Source: Fusobacterium_C sp036516095
GTDB taxonomy: Bacteria; Fusobacteriota; Fusobacteriia; Fusobacteriales; Fusobacteriaceae
Assembly (NCBI RefSeq): GCF_036516095.1
Contig: NZ_DATBUM010000189.1
Span: 1-9,100, forward strand
Length of the DNA stretch: 9,100 nucleotides
Direction of reading: 5' to 3'
Below are positions 6,840 to 9,100 of this stretch, piece after piece. The position numbers and the translations under genes were made by a program. The notes beneath the pieces were generated by a model. It saw only the letters and a program-made list of their open reading frames with translations, was not told the DNA's origin and made no database searches. Numbering within the stretch: the first letter of the stretch is position 1; each line of letters begins with the position of its first letter.

Positions 6840-6973
6840 TAGAACCAGCCAGCACTCTGACTCAAGATCATCATATCAGTATTCCTTTGTGAGAGGATTA
6901 CAATACTGATATTCCTTAATACAGTTGTTTAACAGCGCCGGATTTCCACCGGACTTCCCTGCACACAGTTCTA
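6840..6973 (-). ncRNA. Cobalamin riboswitch aptamer
   Basis: The minus strand shows the conserved order of a cobalamin aptamer. The 5' side of P1 is TAGAAC (6973-6968), followed by GCAGGGAAGTCCGGTGG and AAATCCGGCGCTG, then CAACTGTA. A peripheral arm has an 11-bp perfect stem (ATATCAGTATT / AATACTGATAT, 6912-6902 with 6883-6873). The B12 box follows as GAGTCAGAGTGCTGGCTG, and P1 closes with GTTCTA (6845-6840). The usual CCCGC before AACTGTA is replaced here by a TTAAAC-like sequence. The aptamer sits about 55 nt after the predicted transcription start and upstream of an attenuator and the receptor gene, as expected for repression by adenosyl- or other cobalamins. The subtype cannot be fixed from sequence alone. 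Confidence 0.92.
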
Positions 6974-7033
6974 AATCTTATTTTTCCTTGATTTCAATGA
7001 TTTTTCTGATAAATATGAGATAATTTTATTTTC

Positions 7034-7061
7034 ATTATATTACTTTAAAAAATTATGTCAA
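7034..7061 (-). promoter_or_regulatory. Sigma-70 type promoter for the riboswitch-receptor transcript
   Basis: On the minus strand TTGACA (7061-7056) and TATAAT (7039-7034) are both perfect consensus hexamers, separated by 16 bp and flanked upstream by a long A/T-rich tract that could act as an UP element. Transcription would start near 7027, giving an untranslated leader of about 370 nt with the complete riboswitch. A strong basal promoter with downstream attenuation is the expected arrangement. Confidence 0.8.
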
Positions 7062-7155
7062 GTAAAAAAATATTTCAAATCATATTAAAATATATCGTTT
7101 GATTTTTATACATTATATAATAAAGATAAGAAGTTTTAAAATTCCAAATAGTCTG

Positions 7156-7211
7156 AAAAAGAAAAACTCCAAGTTAGAATTTTTACACTTCAAAATTCTA
7201 CTTGGAGTTTT
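7156..7211 (-). terminator. Intrinsic terminator closing the ABC transporter unit
   Basis: AAAACTCCAAGTAGAATTTT (minus, 7211-7192) pairs with a right arm at 7183-7163 of identical complement except for one bulged base, around a short loop. A U-run (7160-7156) follows after two bases. It lies about 100 nt after the ATPase stop and upstream of the receptor promoter, so it separates the two transcription units. The 7212-7312 stretch between the stop and the terminator shows no convincing gene. Confidence 0.8.
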
Positions 7212-7312
7212 CCCTTCCATACTGCCTGCTTCTGAATTCTCGATTTCATAAAAGCATTTTTTTGCACATTCTTCTTTGATCATATTCTTAGCTCATTTTT
7301 GCTAAATCCCCT

Positions 7313-7996
7313 TTATGGCATTTTGCTTAAATGATTGCCCAGGCTCAATATTCCCTCAGACATGGTATAAATACTTTTTCCATATTTTAAAGTATCCAAT
7401 TCGTGTGTGACAATAAGAATGGTAAGTCCTCTTTCATTTAATTTTTGCAATAATTCCATGACTTCTTTGGTCGCTTCAATATCCAAATCCGAAGTCGGCT
7501 CATCTGCAATCAAGATTTGAATATCTGTAATCAAGGCTCGAAGAATAATCACCCTTCTCAACTCTCCACCAGATAATTCTTTGGGATAAGAGTTGGCAAG
7601 ATGTTCCAATCCCAACTCTTTTAAAAAATATCTGGCTTTTTCTTCGGAGCTTCCGTCTGTATGATATAAATCATATGCAAGCCTAATATTTTCCAAAACA
7701 GTCAAATAGGAGAGAAAAGCAGGAGATTGAGGAATAAACCCGATGGTTTCATTTCTAAATTTTGACTTTTCTTCATCCTCCAATAAAATATAATTTTGTC
7801 CCTCAAAAAGCAATTCTCCGCTGTCCGCAGAAAGTAACCCGGCCACAATATTTAAGAGAGTGGATTTTCCACTTCCGCTTCGTCCAATGATATGAATAAA
7901 ATCTCCCTTTTTGATTTCTAAACTGACATCCTTTACAGCAAAAAAAGCTTTATTTGCTCTGCTATAAGATTTTGATATATTTTTGATTTCTAACAT
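7313..7996 (-). CDS. ABC transporter ATPase, LolD/MacB type
   Basis: The product is a 227-residue nucleotide-binding subunit that powers the FtsX-type permease encoded just upstream. All catalytic elements are present: Walker A GRSGSGKST (38-46), Q-loop Gln90 in FIPQSP, signature LSGGE (141-145), Walker B ILIADEP with Glu166, and switch histidine in VTHE (His198). The length and the LIADEPTSDLD form are typical of the MacB/LolD/FtsE group, which works mechanically across the envelope rather than as a classic importer. The ATG follows GGAGGAAAT and begins 8 nt after the permease stop. The ribosome-binding site abuts that stop, which implies coupled translation. The cargo is unknown. Substrates of this group include lipoproteins, peptides and macrolides, and some members sit in P19-type iron operons. 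Confidence 0.92.
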   Translation of the reverse strand: MLEIKNISKSYSRANKAFFAVKDVSLEIKKGDFIHIIGRSGSGKSTLLNIVAGLLSADSGELLFEGQNYILLEDEEKSKFRNETIGFIPQSPAFLSYLTVLENIRLAYDLYHTDGSSEEKARYFLKELGLEHLANSYPKELSGGELRRVIILRALITDIQILIADEPTSDLDIEATKEVMELLQKLNERGLTILIVTHELDTLKYGKSIYTMSEGILSLGNHLSKMP

Positions 7997-8004
7997 ATTT
8001 CCTC

Positions 8005-9100
8005 CTACATTTCTTCCTTTAGACTCATATAACTGTCTTTTTCCGTCAATTTTTTAACCACTCGAACGGTAGAGAGAGGTCCTATCAGGCTGCCCAATCC
8101 AAAGCTCAAAAGAAATATAAGTAGATATTTCAAAATTCCCGGAGATAGAAATGGCATTGTTAAGCTCTTTGCTACAAGAGGAAGAATAATCATAGAAAGC
8201 AGAACCCCTAAAAAGCTTCCGAGAGCTGCTCCCCAAAGAGATAAAATTCCGGCTTCTTTCAGAATAATATTTCGCAATATTTTTTTAGAAGCTCCTAAAA
8301 CTCTTAGAACCGCCATTTCTTTTTTTCTTTCATTAAAAATCGCCGTAAAGCTGATACTCAATATCACAATGGAAAAAATCCAAATGATGAGAATCAATCC
8401 TCCGACATAAGAGGATAAAACTTTTAAATTGGAAGAGATCGTATTTACAAATTTTTTACTAAACATAGCAAAAATTCCTTCATGAGCAAGAGTTCTTGAA
8501 ATTTTGGAAGAAAGTTTCACGGAATCCACTCCGGGTTTTACCTTAATCATAATAGAGGAAATCACATCTTCTTCCGCTACTCGATTTGCTGTAATTCTTT
8601 CCGAAGCCTTTGCCAATTCTTTCGCTGTCTTTCGGTTAACAAAGACAGTGGCATCAAAACCTACTCCCGTTGCTTTCAGACGACCCACTATTTTTAATTC
8701 CTGATTGAAAAAATGAATAATTTCTCCTTGTTCTCCCATCACATGACTTCCCACAATAGCTTCATTGTCCTTTAATTCTTTATGAATACTGTTTGCAATC
8801 CACGGATAAATCAAAAAATCACTGTCTATATCAATTCCTATAATTTGAACCGGATAAGAACAGCAGGAGGCAGATAAAGTAGCAACATAAATCTGAGGTG
8901 TCATTCGCTCAATTTCCTCAAATTGTTCCAATTTTTTCATGGTATTTTCCGGAAGGTAAAAAGTGGAAGGTTCTCCTTTCAAAAGAACACTCTCAATTTC
9001 CGCTTTGTATCCGGCAGGAACCACAATCACATCCGCCCCTAAACGATTGGAAAGACTCTCCAAGCCATTTTTCAGGCTGAAGGAGAACATGGAACCCATG
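8005..9100 (-). CDS. ABC transporter permease, FtsX/MacB type (5' end outside window)
   Basis: This is an inner-membrane permease with a large periplasmic domain. The visible 364 residues begin with SLKNGLESLSNRLGADVIVV, which in this family follows the first transmembrane helix. That helix is absent, so the ATG at 9099 is probably internal and the gene continues past the window edge. A periplasmic MacB-like core (about 20-225) is followed by three helices at about 231-254, 283-310 and 322-345. The cytoplasmic coupling motif ERKKEMAVLRVLGASKK (257-273) contacts the ATPase. An adjacent cysteine pair (SASCCS, 77-82) lies in the periplasmic part. It is coupled to the downstream ATPase by an 8-nt gap. 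From memory, permeases with such a Cys pair occur in P19/FTR1-type iron uptake clusters, but nothing else in this window confirms that. Confidence 0.88.
   Translation of the reverse strand, partial: MGSMFSFSLKNGLESLSNRLGADVIVVPAGYKAEIESVLLKGEPSTFYLPENTMKKLEQFEEIERMTPQIYVATLSASCCSYPVQIIGIDIDSDFLIYPWIANSIHKELKDNEAIVGSHVMGEQGEIIHFFNQELKIVGRLKATGVGFDATVFVNRKTAKELAKASERITANRVAEEDVISSIMIKVKPGVDSVKLSSKISRTLAHEGIFAMFSKKFVNTISSNLKVLSSYVGGLILIIWIFSIVILSISFTAIFNERKKEMAVLRVLGASKKILRNIILKEAGILSLWGAALGSFLGVLLSMIILPLVAKSLTMPFLSPGILKYLLIFLLSFGLGSLIGPLSTVRVVKKLTEKDSYMSLKEEM

Noticed and set aside
7100..7275. A minus-strand frame of about 56 codons after the ATPase
   Set aside because: It reads straight through the intrinsic terminator, ends in a Phe/Leu/Ile-rich tail made by A/T-rich intergenic DNA, and lacks a good ribosome-binding site.
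1..9100. CRISPR arrays, tRNA or rRNA genes, insertion sequences or phage genes
   Set aside because: No regularly spaced repeats, tRNA-like cloverleaf, transposase or phage-like reading frame was seen on either strand.

Overview
The window looks like a chromosomal segment of a low-G+C diderm bacterium. Hand-counted lines give roughly 35-45% G+C. Shine-Dalgarno sites are strong (GGAGG type), intrinsic terminators are common, and there is a full TonB/ExbB/ExbD outer-membrane energising system. This fits Fusobacteriota (a Fusobacterium of the necrophorum type is my best guess) or a Negativicutes member. The assignment is inference from composition and protein style, not a database match.

Layout. 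Positions 3-296 hold the C-terminal end of an unrecognised + strand gene, followed by an intrinsic terminator (319-354). Everything else is on the minus strand, so it reads from right to left. At the right edge (8005-9100 and 7313-7996) are an FtsX/MacB-type ABC permease, cut by the window end, and its LolD/MacB-type ATPase. They form a tight two-gene unit closed by a terminator at 7156-7211.

A near-consensus sigma-70 promoter (7034-7061) then starts a leader of about 370 nt. The leader carries a cobalamin riboswitch aptamer (6840-6973), an extra hairpin, and a rho-independent attenuator (6681-6729) just before a large TonB-dependent receptor (3733-6657). Next come a 418-residue predicted beta-propeller protein of unknown function (2370-3626), then exbB (1597-2232), exbD (1170-1583) and tonB (424-1173), with a 4-base exbD/tonB overlap.

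How the genes work together. The riboswitch indicates that the receptor imports cobalamin or a related corrinoid and is shut off by transcription termination when B12 is plentiful. ExbB-ExbD uses the proton gradient to drive TonB, which pulls on the receptor plug. The whole receptor-propeller-ExbB-ExbD-TonB block may be a self-contained corrinoid uptake module, although a hairpin and possible internal promoters leave the operon boundaries open. No inner-membrane BtuCDF genes are visible. The ABC pair has its own terminator and is FtsX/MacB-like, so it is probably a separate system.

The most interesting items are the propeller protein, the mosaic-looking extracellular insertion in the receptor, and the unusual TonB spacer. 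The propeller is a possible functional counterpart of the Bacteroides B12-binding propeller BtuG, but it has no signal peptide and no room for one.
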